Positions 16,865 through 24,051 of a DNA stretch of 27,740 nucleotides are shown piece by piece (position 1 is the stretch's first letter; each line of letters starts with the position of its first letter). The position numbers and the translations under genes were made by a program. The stretch spans positions 1-27,740 of the forward strand of contig CAZRFK010000017.1 in assembly GCA_964599275.1 (NCBI GenBank), in the 5' to 3' direction. This stretch comes from PUMD01 sp964599275 (GTDB lineage Bacteria; Bacillota; Sulfobacillia; SLMV01). The notes beneath the pieces are model-generated. The model was not told the origin of the DNA. It ran no database searches and worked only from the letters and a program-made list of their open reading frames with translations.

Positions 16865-16895
16865 TTAACATATTGTTAATTGCACGCGTATTATG
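16865..16895 (+). promoter_or_regulatory. Promoter-like element upstream of the 41-aa gene (copy 1 of a shared element)
   Basis: TTAACATATT (16865-16874) and GCGTATTATG (16886-16895) give a sigma-A-like reading TTAACA-N18-TATTAT. The same two words recur upstream of the 63-aa gene. TTAACA-TAT-TGTTAA is also a small palindrome (16865-16879). Because the neighbourhood looks sporulation-related, a sporulation sigma factor is possible, but the boxes do not match sigma-E, -G or -K consensus well. Confidence 0.45.
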
Positions 16896-16919
16896 CGGAT
16901 ATGGGAGGTGCGCAGCTAA

Positions 16920-17045
16920 ATGATTGTTCTCTTGTTGTTTACCGTATTGGTTTTAATGCTCGATAACCGTCAAAGCAAGCACGCTCATTTAATACCTCTA
17001 TTACTGTACATCTTATTAGCGAAAATCTCCCACGTTGAAGCCTGA
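16920..17045 (+). CDS. Tiny two-helix hydrophobic protein (41 aa), likely paralogue of the 63-aa protein
   Basis: ATG at 16920 is preceded by GGGAGGTG at nine bases and encodes 41 residues: MIVLLLFTVLVLMLDN, then RQSKHAH, then LIPLLLYILLAKISHVEA. Two short hydrophobic helices are separated by a polar turn. Without gaps it lines up with the 63-aa protein 0.4 kb downstream: LLLF ... L-x(9)-(L/I)(I/L)PLLL in both, with the same distance between blocks. I do not recognise a named family. Similar tiny hydrophobic hairpins are common among sporulation and spore-membrane proteins. The promoter-like element ends 25 bases upstream, giving a very short leader. The ribosome site, the composition and the paralogue argue for a real gene; the short length argues for caution. 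Confidence 0.6.
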   Translation: MIVLLLFTVLVLMLDNRQSKHAHLIPLLLYILLAKISHVEA

Positions 17046-17144
17046 TGACTCTAATTTCATCAAACCTTCAATCGACTGCTCTTCCCGGAACGATACTTTC
17101 TGACCCATGATTTGTTTTCTCAAGCAATAAGACACCCCAACTCA

Positions 17145-17167
17145 TGGCCATTGACGGACGATGGCCA
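17145..17167. repeat. Inverted repeat TGGCCAT / ATGGCCA
   Basis: Perfect seven-base arms around a nine-base loop, about 100 bases after the 41-aa gene. It could be a weak transcription stop for that gene or a binding site for the next promoter. No T-run follows. Confidence 0.4.
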
Positions 17168-17227
17168 CAGCGGTACGTATTGATGTATCAGAATCTTAAT
17201 CGATACTTTGCGCTGATCTGAGTTTCT

Positions 17228-17257
17228 TTAACATATTTTTATCCCAAGCGTATTATG
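17228..17257 (+). promoter_or_regulatory. Promoter-like element upstream of the 63-aa gene (copy 2 of the shared element)
   Basis: TTAACATATT (17228-17237) and GCGTATTATG (17248-17257) repeat both words seen upstream of the 41-aa gene, with a spacer one base shorter. Read as sigma-A boxes this is TTAACA-N17-TATTAT, close to consensus. The predicted start near 17263 leaves a leader of about 157 bases. Confidence 0.5.
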
Positions 17258-17419
17258 TAGCGACTGGTCTAATCAGGCTGAAGCAGGTGGGAAATTTGAG
17301 GTCAGAACACCAAACTAGATTTTTTCTCCCCCTTGTTTCAGTAGGTGAGCGCCGCTTAAAGAATGTCAACTTCGAGACTTGATTTACAGTCCAAATGAAA
17401 TCAGTCAGGAGGTGTCAAT

Positions 17420-17611
17420 ATGATAGGAGGAGGACGAGACGACCATACTTCAACTTTACTGCTGTTTCTCCTGCTGCCAACTTTATTAGGTGATGATGGT
17501 CTGGAGCTCGATGGCATTCTTCCCCTCTTGCTTATCTTACCGCTATTGGGAGGCGACAGGCATCGAAGAAGAGACCTAAGTGCTGAAGCAGAAGCACAGC
17601 GACAACAATAA
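17420..17611 (+). CDS. Small hydrophobic two-helix protein (63 aa), likely spore-associated
   Basis: ATG at 17420 has a perfect AGGAGGTG six bases upstream. The protein reads MIGGGRDDHTSTLLLFLLLP, a Leu-rich first helix ending near residue 23, an acidic turn (GDDGLELDG), a second helix (ILPLLLILPLLGG) and a basic/Gln tail (DRHRRR ... AEAQRQQ). It shares the LLLF and PLLL blocks at equal spacing with the 41-aa protein upstream. No known family is recognised. It stands alone on its transcript: promoter-like element upstream, strong hairpin terminator downstream, then a separate CotS-like gene. A membrane or coat role in spores is an inference from context. Confidence 0.75.
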   Translation: MIGGGRDDHTSTLLLFLLLPTLLGDDGLELDGILPLLLILPLLGGDRHRRRDLSAEAEAQRQQ

Positions 17612-17643
17612 TTTTGTTTGCCAACCACGACTCTAATTGTCTC

Positions 17644-17680
17644 CTGGGTTTGCACTAAAACTGCAAACCCAGTTTGAAAC
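17644..17680 (+). terminator. Strong hairpin terminator after the 63-aa gene
   Basis: CTGGGTTTGCA (17644-17654) and TGCAAACCCAG (17662-17672) are exact complements around a seven-base loop, followed by TTTGAAAC. It lies 33 bases after the stop codon. Confidence 0.8.
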
Positions 17681-17748
17681 ATTCTGTTGACATATCTCGG
17701 CCAGGCTGAATCGGTATCCTATAGTAGAATATCTGGGGGGATTCAAGT

Positions 17749-18651
17749 ATGCCACTAGCTCAATTTCTTTCCGATCACTACCCTACCATATGCCAGCATC
17801 CTCACATTCGTAGGAAAAACAGAAGCACCTACCTCATCGATTGTAAAGAAGACACATATTTGCTTATCAAAACAGGGATGACTTCTGAGGAATCCACTGG
17901 CTGGAATCAAAACGTTGAGACACTCACGGAAAACGGATTTGCAAACCTGGCCCAGATAGTCAAAACATCCGATGATACTCTGACAATCCGAGATTCTGAT
18001 GCAATCTGGATAATGCAGCGACACTATCCCCTTTTGGATTTACACAACCCTGAAAACATGCAAAAAGCCGCACGCATCCTGGCCAGCCTGCACCTTTTCA
18101 GCAAACACCATATCAACGGATATTCAGAACAAATCCTAATTCATGGAAATATCACTGAAGAGTCCTGGCTTGTAGGCCCACAGGGGGAAATCCTCCTCGG
18201 TCAGTATCAAAGATTAAAAAAAGGACGTTCAGAACAAGATTTGAGCAGACTTCTACTGCTGGCCAGAGAAATTTCCCCTGATAGACTGGGGGAGATACTG
18301 GCCGCCTACAATTCAATTCTGCCACATTCAGAACCAAAACCCGCTCCAGCTGATGAAAATATTGCTCCTCGCCAAGAAACACCGGACAGACAATCAGTGA
18401 GATTGAAATCAAACAGCCAACCAAGCCAAGAAGACCACCTTCAAAAGGCCAGACTGGCATTTCAAAATGGTCACTTGCGGGAAGAAGACAGCAAAAAGAT
18501 GCCCCCAGAATTCTCTGATAGGGAGGCGGAAAAGCCTCTATTTCAGACGCAGTCTGAACCATCTGAGGAACATCAAACCAACAGTACCGGTCCGCTTAAT
18601 TGGTCGATACCCAGCAGCTCACTAAATGACGACAAAAATAACTCAGGTTAA
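17749..18651 (+). CDS. CotS-like spore-coat protein with a degenerate kinase fold (pseudokinase)
   Basis: 300 residues; ATG at 17749 with GGGGGGAT eight bases upstream. Residues 1-195 follow the aminoglycoside-phosphotransferase/CotS outline: STYLIDCKEDTYLLIKTG near 26-43, AARILASLHLFSKHH near 107-121, HGNITEESWLVGPQGEILLG at 132-151 and GRSEQDLSRLL at 159-169. In active relatives the last two regions read HGD-x(4)-N and IDFD; here the catalytic Asp is Asn134 and the metal-binding IDFD is replaced by LGQY. The protein should therefore not phosphorylate anything and is probably structural. Residues 195-300 are a hydrophilic, Ser/Pro/Glu/Gln-rich tail, likely disordered. CotS-type proteins are inner spore-coat components in Bacillus. 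The end overlaps the convergent SPOCS-like gene by nine bases. Confidence 0.65.
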   Translation: MPLAQFLSDHYPTICQHPHIRRKNRSTYLIDCKEDTYLLIKTGMTSEESTGWNQNVETLTENGFANLAQIVKTSDDTLTIRDSDAIWIMQRHYPLLDLHNPENMQKAARILASLHLFSKHHINGYSEQILIHGNITEESWLVGPQGEILLGQYQRLKKGRSEQDLSRLLLLAREISPDRLGEILAAYNSILPHSEPKPAPADENIAPRQETPDRQSVRLKSNSQPSQEDHLQKARLAFQNGHLREEDSKKMPPEFSDREAEKPLFQTQSEPSEEHQTNSTGPLNWSIPSSSLNDDKNNSG

Positions 18652-19146
18652 TTCTGAAAGTTCTGACGGGGGGATGGCCAGCACATTCACGCATGCACGT
18701 GCTGTTATAAGAAGTTTACCCTTTATCTCAAGCACACACCCCAGCTGTCCGGAAGCCTGACCAGTCAGGAACGTCCGAAGGGGATGTACACTCACCTCAA
18801 ACAGATTGGGGGAGGGGGATGGCTCAGGTGCCAGTTTGATAAGGTCATTGTCAGGCAAGGGAAAGGCGATTGTATAATCTACAGTATCGAGCAGTTTCTT
18901 GTTTTCACCAGACGAACACAGGTATTGAAGTGAAATCTCAGCAGAGCCGAGAACATTAACCTGACTCACTCCCTGAACATCTACTTCATGAGAGAACCTG
19001 ATGATTTCCACCTGGTTTACGCCGACAGCCGGTGTGGGGGGAGTTATGTTGATGGTCTTACATTCATCCATTGTTACCCGCGACAATACTATTTCACACA
19101 AAATTTCTTGCGACTGGGGCGAAATCCCTCCCCTGAACATCAACAT
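18643..19146 (-). CDS. SPOCS/DUF3794-like protein, probably spore coat or sporulation associated
   Basis: About 167 residues from ATG 19146 (MLMFRGGISPQSQEILCEIV). A TTG 16 codons upstream keeps the frame open but lacks a ribosome site; a run of eight G directly before the ATG is the only SD-like sequence, and it fits the second ATG at 19140 better. The body is all-beta: QEILCEIVLSRVTMDECKTI, then VEIIRFSHEVDVQGVSQVNV, GSAEISLQYLCSSGENKKLL-DTVDYTIAFPLP and CVLEIKGKLLITARACVNV. The G-x-AEISLQY ... DTVDYTIAFPL pattern resembles SPOCS (DUF3794) domains found in SipL and clostridial spore-coat proteins. A TATAAT on the minus strand at 19211-19206, inside the end of guaB, could be its -10 box. Its convergent overlap with the CotS-like gene supports a shared sporulation context. 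Family assignment is tentative. Confidence 0.55.
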   Translation of the reverse strand: MLMFRGGISPQSQEILCEIVLSRVTMDECKTINITPPTPAVGVNQVEIIRFSHEVDVQGVSQVNVLGSAEISLQYLCSSGENKKLLDTVDYTIAFPLPDNDLIKLAPEPSPSPNLFEVSVHPLRTFLTGQASGQLGCVLEIKGKLLITARACVNVLAIPPSELSELT

Positions 19147-19214
19147 CCCCCCCCGACACCAATTACTTTCAAGATTTATTACAGCTTTATGCAATCAGAA
19201 ATATTATTATAACA

Positions 19215-20693
19215 TCAGTCCATCTCAGCATCTCCCGAATCTGACAACTGGTAATTAGCAGGTTGTTTGGTTATGGTCACATCATGAGGGTGACTCTCTC
19301 GTAGACCGGCACCAGTGATGCGGACAAAGCTGGTGTCAGTCTGCAGCTCCCTTATGTTTTCTGCACCGCAATATCCCATACCAGATTTCAAGCCACCAAC
19401 AAGTTGGTGCACCATATCAGCCAGAGCTCCTCGATAAGGAACACGTCCCTCAACACCTTCAGGGACAGGCTTGTCCTCTTTTTCTTGAAAGTAACGGTCT
19501 GCACTGCCATCCCGCATGGCCTCTTCAGAACCCATACCTCGGTGAACCTTGTAACTGCGCCCCTGGAAAATCTCAACAGATCCTGGGCTTTCCTCTGTAC
19601 CGGCAAGCAATCCTCCAATCATCACCGCGGATGCACCAGCAGCTAATGCTTTCGCAATATCTCCTGAAAATTTGATGCCGCCGTCGGCTATGACAGGGGT
19701 ATTGGTTTCTACAGCTGCAGCGGCAGCCTCCGATACTGCTGTCAGCTGAGGAACTCCTACGCCAGCAACGACTCTTGTTGTGCAGATTGAACCAGGTCCA
19801 ACTCCTACTTTAACTGCATCAGCTCCGGCCTTTATTAGTGCTTTTGCCCCCTCACCTGTAGCTACATTTCCAGCAATGACATCCACGTCAGGGAAACTGG
19901 TGCTGAGTTGTTCTGTAGCATTTAGAACATTTCGGGAGTGTCCATGGGCACTGTCGATGACAAGTGCATCGACTCCCGCTTCAACAAGCATCTCCGCCCG
20001 CCTCATGTCCTCGCTTCGCACCCCGACCGCTGCTGCAACCAGGAGGCGTCCTCCTGTATCACGTGCGGAATGAGGGTGTTTTTTGGCCTTTTCAATGTCT
20101 TTAATGGTTATTAAACCGCACAGATTGAAATCCTCGTCCACAAGGGGAAGCTTTTCAATCTTGTTCTCCCCCATAATGCGTCTGGCAGTCGCCAGACTGG
20201 TACCCACGGGAGCTGTTATCAGATTCTTTGATGTCATTACCTCACTTATTGAACGTTGGTGATCATCTTCAAATCGGACATCCCGATTTGTAATTATTCC
20301 AACTAACTTCTCTCCCCTGACCACGGGAACTCCGCTGATGTGATAGCGGTCCATTAGTTCCACGGCCTCACTAACCCGGTGTTCGGGTGACAGTGAAAAG
20401 GGGTCAGTAATCACCCCATGCTCAGACCGTTTAACTTTATCCACTTCGCGTGCCTGCTCCTCAGGAGACAAATTGCGATGAATAACGCCCAATCCTCCTT
20501 CGCGGGCCATAGCAATAGCAGTACGTGACTCGGTTACAGTATCCATTGCTGCGCTAAGGATGGGAATATGCAGTTGAATTCGTTCAGTTAACTGTACAGA
20601 AGTATCAACCTCATTTGGTATGACTTCAGATTCCTGCGGTATGAGCAGAACATCATCGAATGTTAGACCTTCCCCCACAATTCTGGACTGCAA
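19215..20693 (-). CDS. guaB: Inosine-5'-monophosphate dehydrogenase
   Basis: Converts IMP to XMP with NAD+, the first committed step of GMP synthesis. I prefer TTG 20693 as start (LQSRIVGEGLTFDDVLL): it has AAGGTGG five bases upstream and gives the short N-terminus normal for bacterial IMPDH (492 residues). An in-frame ATG at 20714 lacks an upstream ribosome site and would put the SD inside the gene. Residues of about 90-205 hold two CBS domains (HRVSEAVELMDRYHISGVPV; ITNRDV; GLITIKDIEKA). The catalytic Cys304 lies in GVGPGSICTTRVVAGVG, and the mobile flap with Arg-Tyr-type residues is in RDGSADRYFQE ... EGVEGRVPYRG. It follows murC by about 250 bases and is probably transcribed separately. 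Confidence 0.97.
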   Translation of the reverse strand: MQSRIVGEGLTFDDVLLIPQESEVIPNEVDTSVQLTERIQLHIPILSAAMDTVTESRTAIAMAREGGLGVIHRNLSPEEQAREVDKVKRSEHGVITDPFSLSPEHRVSEAVELMDRYHISGVPVVRGEKLVGIITNRDVRFEDDHQRSISEVMTSKNLITAPVGTSLATARRIMGENKIEKLPLVDEDFNLCGLITIKDIEKAKKHPHSARDTGGRLLVAAAVGVRSEDMRRAEMLVEAGVDALVIDSAHGHSRNVLNATEQLSTSFPDVDVIAGNVATGEGAKALIKAGADAVKVGVGPGSICTTRVVAGVGVPQLTAVSEAAAAAVETNTPVIADGGIKFSGDIAKALAAGASAVMIGGLLAGTEESPGSVEIFQGRSYKVHRGMGSEEAMRDGSADRYFQEKEDKPVPEGVEGRVPYRGALADMVHQLVGGLKSGMGYCGAENIRELQTDTSFVRITGAGLRESHPHDVTITKQPANYQLSDSGDAEMD

Positions 20694-20714
20694 AAACGCC
20701 ACCTTCCTCCCCAT

Positions 20715-20943
20715 TGAACAATTTATTTATCAATTCTTTAATCCTGATATATACAATCACACGATTAAATCAGTGGCATGACTCAACAACAGACAACAGT
20801 CCTTATATTTCGGCAAAATACATACATTTGCAGTATAGTTGTCTTATAGTTTAATGTATTGTATCCTATCAGTTCAAACAATGCATCCTCGAATGCAGAT
20901 AAATCTTCTGCCTGCTGAGCTAGTAGTAGCAGGTAGCTTTGAC
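20715..20943. other. Intergenic region between murC and guaB
   Basis: It contains CCTGCT (20911-20916) and AGCAGG (20928-20933) arms around an 11-base loop just after the murC stop on the minus strand, a possible weak terminator without a good T-run. TGCAT/ATGCA arms lie near 20883-20897. The rest is AT-rich and probably carries the guaB promoter, but I cannot choose convincing boxes. I see no purine-riboswitch sequence. Confidence 0.4.
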
Positions 20944-22371
20944 CTAATTTTGAGCAGCTTTTACGCTTTCTTTAACTAACTGACGGGCAACTTTCCAAAT
21001 ATCTCCAGCCCCCATTACCAATACAACATCGCCCGGAGATGTTCGGCCAACCAGGGCATTGACTATTTCGGCCTTATCGCCGATAAGTTCAGCCATAATA
21101 CCAGACTCTTTCTCAATACGATCAGCCAAAACCGCCGATGAAACTCCTGGGATTGGTACCTGACCAGGAGGGGAATATATAGGAGTCAAGATTAACTCAT
21201 CTGCTTCAGAAAAACATTGACTGAATTCGTCCATTAAAGCTTGAGTCCGTGTATGGCGTTGAGGCTGGAAAACTGCCCAAAGTTTATTTTCAGTTATCTG
21301 TCTGGCTGTCCTCAGTGTAGCTGCGACCTCAGTCGGGTGGTGAGCATAATCGTCAATAACTTCAACACCACAAAATTGTCCCAATCGTTGAAAACGTCTC
21401 TTTACTCCGCCGTATTTTTTTAAGCCACGTTGTAAACTTGAAAAAGGAAGTTCTAATTCATGCGCCAGGGCGGACACCTGAAGAGCGTTGGAGACCATAT
21501 GCTTCCCCAGTACACCGAGTTCAATCTCACCTAATCTTTTTTTATTGTGCCATAATTCAAACACACTGTTTCTCAGGTCTATATTGCGGGCCCCATAATC
21601 GGCAAAAGAGCATCCGCTCATCGAACAGGTTATCTTCTGTACATCATTGGGAATATCCATCTGGGAAAGGAGTCTATCGTCATTGTTTATGACTGCGACT
21701 CCGCCAGGTTGGATTCCCTGCAAGAACTTTTCGAAAGCATCTATTTGCTTTTGAAAATTCCCATCGTAAAACTCCAGATGCTCCGGTTCAAGGTTGGTGG
21801 CAATTGCATACCTCGGATTATAGCGCACAAAACTACCGTCACTTTCACATGCCTCAGCAACCAGATAGTCAGAATCTCCTATACGGGCAGTAAACCCAAC
21901 CTCAGGTAACTCTCCTCCGATGACCACCGTGGGATCTTTGCAGGCCGCCTTCAGGATTTCCCCCATCATGGCAGAAGTAGAGGTTTTCCCATGAGTTCCA
22001 CTTACTGCAATACTGTGCCCAAAGGTGCGAAAAACGTGAGATAAGCAATCTGATCTGTGCATGACAGGGATATCTTGTCTTCTAGCTGCCTGCAGTTCTA
22101 TATTATCTGTGGGTACATCAGTACTATAAATAAGGCCCCGTACCCCATGAAGATGTTGTTCGCTGTGTCCCAAAGCCACCTTAATTTCCTGATTGCGAAG
22201 GTGTTTTACTCTATCTGATTCTCGGAGATCGCACCCACTCACTTCCACACCCAGAGAACTCATAACCATAGCGAGCCCGCTCATCCCATAACCACCGATG
22301 CCAACAAAATGTAAAGGACCCTGCCAGGCATTGACTTGATCGCTATTTATCGCACTCACCTCCCCGTTCAT
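20944..22371 (-). CDS. murC: UDP-N-acetylmuramate--L-alanine ligase
   Basis: Adds L-alanine to UDP-MurNAc with ATP, the first step of the peptidoglycan stem peptide, in the cytoplasm. 475 residues. The N-terminal UDP-binding domain has HFVGIGGYGMSGLA (21-34); the ATP loop is GTHGKTST (125-132); later Mur-ligase signatures are EACESDGSF, TNLEPEHLEFY, GKHMVSNALQVSAL and DDYAHHPTEV. A Shine-Dalgarno-like GGGGAGG lies after rather than before the ATG at 22371, and no better in-frame start is present, so the exact N-terminus is uncertain. It follows tsaD by 71 bases on the same strand. Confidence 0.96.
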   Translation of the reverse strand: MNGEVSAINSDQVNAWQGPLHFVGIGGYGMSGLAMVMSSLGVEVSGCDLRESDRVKHLRNQEIKVALGHSEQHLHGVRGLIYSTDVPTDNIELQAARRQDIPVMHRSDCLSHVFRTFGHSIAVSGTHGKTSTSAMMGEILKAACKDPTVVIGGELPEVGFTARIGDSDYLVAEACESDGSFVRYNPRYAIATNLEPEHLEFYDGNFQKQIDAFEKFLQGIQPGGVAVINNDDRLLSQMDIPNDVQKITCSMSGCSFADYGARNIDLRNSVFELWHNKKRLGEIELGVLGKHMVSNALQVSALAHELELPFSSLQRGLKKYGGVKRRFQRLGQFCGVEVIDDYAHHPTEVAATLRTARQITENKLWAVFQPQRHTRTQALMDEFSQCFSEADELILTPIYSPPGQVPIPGVSSAVLADRIEKESGIMAELIGDKAEIVNALVGRTSPGDVVLVMGAGDIWKVARQLVKESVKAAQN

Positions 22372-22442
22372 CGTTTGACCGTTTCTGTGTGGACCTATAG
22401 CTAGTATGTATCCTGTAAAGTACTTTTAATCCGTCTGACTTT

Positions 22443-23492
22443 TCAACCAGGTAAATTCAGTGAGGGGTTAACATCTATATGTAAAGAATCAGGGCCGAAT
22501 CTATTGAACTGAGAATATCCGGCTGCCGCCACCATAGCTGCATTGTCTGTACAGTAATTGATCTCAGGAATAATTAACCGAATGCTGTGGCGTTTACACA
22601 GGTCTTTCAGACAGCTGCGAAGCTGTCGGTTAGCAGCCACCCCACCAACTACTATCAGCGTTTCAGCGCCGGTGGACTTCAAGCCCCACATACACTTATG
22701 TGCCAGAACTTCTACAACCGCCTGCTGAAAAGATGCTGCTACTTTCATGCGATCAGTGTCGGAAAGGGGGATTGAATCCATTGTGAGTTCCATCCCACTT
22801 ATCTTTTCAATTAGACGAACTACCGCCGTTTTTAAACCACTGAAACTGAGATCTCCAGAATCGTGCTCAAGCATTGGACGCGGTAGATTAAAAAATTCTC
22901 CTTCATATTTTTCTGCCAGTTTATCTATTATGGGACCACCCGGGTAGTCAAGACCCATGATACGCGCAACCTTATCAAAAGCCTCACCAGCCGCATCATC
23001 CCTGGTCTGTCCCAGAAGATCGCCCTCAAAACTTTCCCCTTCACGCAAGTACACCAGTTCAGTATGTCCGCCGGATACCACAAGACAGACGGCAGGCCTG
23101 GGAACCTGGCCTTCCCGTTCGCCCAGTGACGATGCCCAAATATGAGCCCACAAATGGTTTACTCCAACCAGGGGTAAGTTCAAACTCCAGGCAAGACCTT
23201 TTGCTGCCATCATACCCACCAATAGCGAACCAATTAACCCTGGTCCCCGGGTCACCGCTATGAGCCCAAGCTCTTCAAGTTCTACTTCTGCTTTCTGCAA
23301 AGTTAATTCTAACATGGGAATAAAGCTGCTGCTGTGACTCCTAGAGGCTAATTCCGGGACGATGCCCCCGTAGCGAGCATGCATTTCAGCCTGGGAACTG
23401 ACCTCATTAGCAAGCACCACATGGCCATCCTTTACAACTGATATACAGGTATCGTCACAGGAGGTTTCTATTCCCAACACCAGATTGTTCAT
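22443..23492 (-). CDS. tsaD: tRNA N6-adenosine threonylcarbamoyltransferase, catalytic subunit
   Basis: Transfers the threonylcarbamoyl group to A37 of ANN-decoding tRNAs (t6A), acting with TsaB and TsaE. 349 residues from ATG 23492 (MNNLVLGIETSCDDT), with GAGGGGG about six bases upstream; the frame is open 20 codons further up, inside rimI, but that extension is not family-like. Key elements: GIETSCDDT, metal-binding His113 and His117 in NHLWAHIW, LVVSGGHTEL, DDAAGEAFDKVARIMGL-YPGG and VVGGVAANRQLR, with the Asp ligand in YCTDNAAM. It overlaps rimI by 38 bases. Confidence 0.97.
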   Translation of the reverse strand: MNNLVLGIETSCDDTCISVVKDGHVVLANEVSSQAEMHARYGGIVPELASRSHSSSFIPMLELTLQKAEVELEELGLIAVTRGPGLIGSLLVGMMAAKGLAWSLNLPLVGVNHLWAHIWASSLGEREGQVPRPAVCLVVSGGHTELVYLREGESFEGDLLGQTRDDAAGEAFDKVARIMGLDYPGGPIIDKLAEKYEGEFFNLPRPMLEHDSGDLSFSGLKTAVVRLIEKISGMELTMDSIPLSDTDRMKVAASFQQAVVEVLAHKCMWGLKSTGAETLIVVGGVAANRQLRSCLKDLCKRHSIRLIIPEINYCTDNAAMVAAAGYSQFNRFGPDSLHIDVNPSLNLPG

Positions 23493-24051
23493 TGAAGTCC
23501 CCCTCAACAGCTGAGCGATCTTTTTCCTTGAGCACCGAACCCACATCGTCACAGGTCATTATCACAGCGTCTTCATTGGTATCACTGTAGTAGTTTGTTC
23601 GCATTCCCCTGGCCTCAAATCCATATTTGTCGTAAAACTGCTTAGCTTGTGAGTTCGACACTCTAACTTCCAGTGTCATACGAATTATATTTCTCGAACT
23701 AGCCCTACGCATAAGCCCCAACAGCAGTTGAGCCCCAATGCCTTGTCGGCGCAGGTCCGGTTCAACCGCAATATTTGTAACATGGGTCTCATATCCAAAC
23801 ACCCACATACCCGCATATCCAACGATCTGCTCACCTGTGTCGGCTACCAGATAATCAGCATAACGATTCCCTTCCAATTCTCGCTTGAACGCTCTTTTCG
23901 ACCAGGGGGATGAGAACGACCGGCGCTCTATATCCAGAACCTGTGGCAGGTCTGAGATATGCATGGAGCGTACCACAATTGACTCTGTTCCCATTTGAGT
24001 TTTACCTGGATCACTTGTCGTGTGCGGTTGGTGTCGACTAACCTCTTCCAT
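23455..24051 (-). CDS. rimI: Ribosomal protein bS18 N-alpha-acetyltransferase RimI-type GNAT
   Basis: A GNAT-family acetyltransferase of about 198 residues. ATG 24051 (MEEVSRHQ) has GGAGGTG seven bases upstream and overlaps the tsaB end by 14 bases. Residues 20 onward match RimI: RSMHISDLPQVLDIERRSFS-SPW, then VGYAGMWV, the acetyl-CoA loop EPDLRRQGIGAQLLL and the RimI-typical LEVRVSNSQAKQFYDKYGFE. RimI acetylates the N-terminus of ribosomal protein S18 in enterobacteria; the target here is assumed. The N-terminal 19 residues and a C-terminal tail of about 25 hydrophilic residues go beyond the usual length of about 150. Location between tsaB and tsaD is common in Firmicutes. Confidence 0.9.
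   Translation of the reverse strand: MEEVSRHQPHTTSDPGKTQMGTESIVVRSMHISDLPQVLDIERRSFSSPWSKRAFKRELEGNRYADYLVADTGEQIVGYAGMWVFGYETHVTNIAVEPDLRRQGIGAQLLLGLMRRASSRNIIRMTLEVRVSNSQAKQFYDKYGFEARGMRTNYYSDTNEDAVIMTCDDVGSVLKEKDRSAVEGDFNEQSGVGNRNLL

Larger units (their letters stand above)
16610..16919. other. Intergenic region (310 bases) with a hairpin and promoter-like words
   Basis: No gene is convincing here. It holds a perfect inverted repeat with nine-base arms (16700-16708 and 16717-16725), a CTGGG/CCCAG hairpin near 16826-16843, one copy of CGTATTATG at 16813-16821, and the promoter-like pair upstream of the 41-aa gene. A 64-codon frame at 16674-16868 lacks a ribosome site and is rejected. Confidence 0.5.
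17046..17419. other. Intergenic region (374 bases) upstream of the 63-aa gene
   Basis: No gene seen. It contains an inverted repeat with perfect seven-base arms, TGGCCAT (17145-17151) and ATGGCCA (17161-17167), a second promoter-like element at 17228-17257, and about 160 bases of untranslated leader before the 63-aa gene. A TTG-initiated 28-codon frame in the leader has a poor ribosome site and is not called. Confidence 0.45.

Noticed and set aside
16674..16868. 64-codon frame in the intergenic region
   Set aside because: No Shine-Dalgarno; it runs through the perfect inverted repeat and other non-coding signals.
18152..18562. Minus-strand frame of 136 codons
   Set aside because: Antisense to the CotS-like gene, which has a ribosome site and family blocks.
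20715..20943. Purine riboswitch upstream of guaB
   Set aside because: The conserved purine-aptamer loop sequences are not seen; only a weak hairpin is present.
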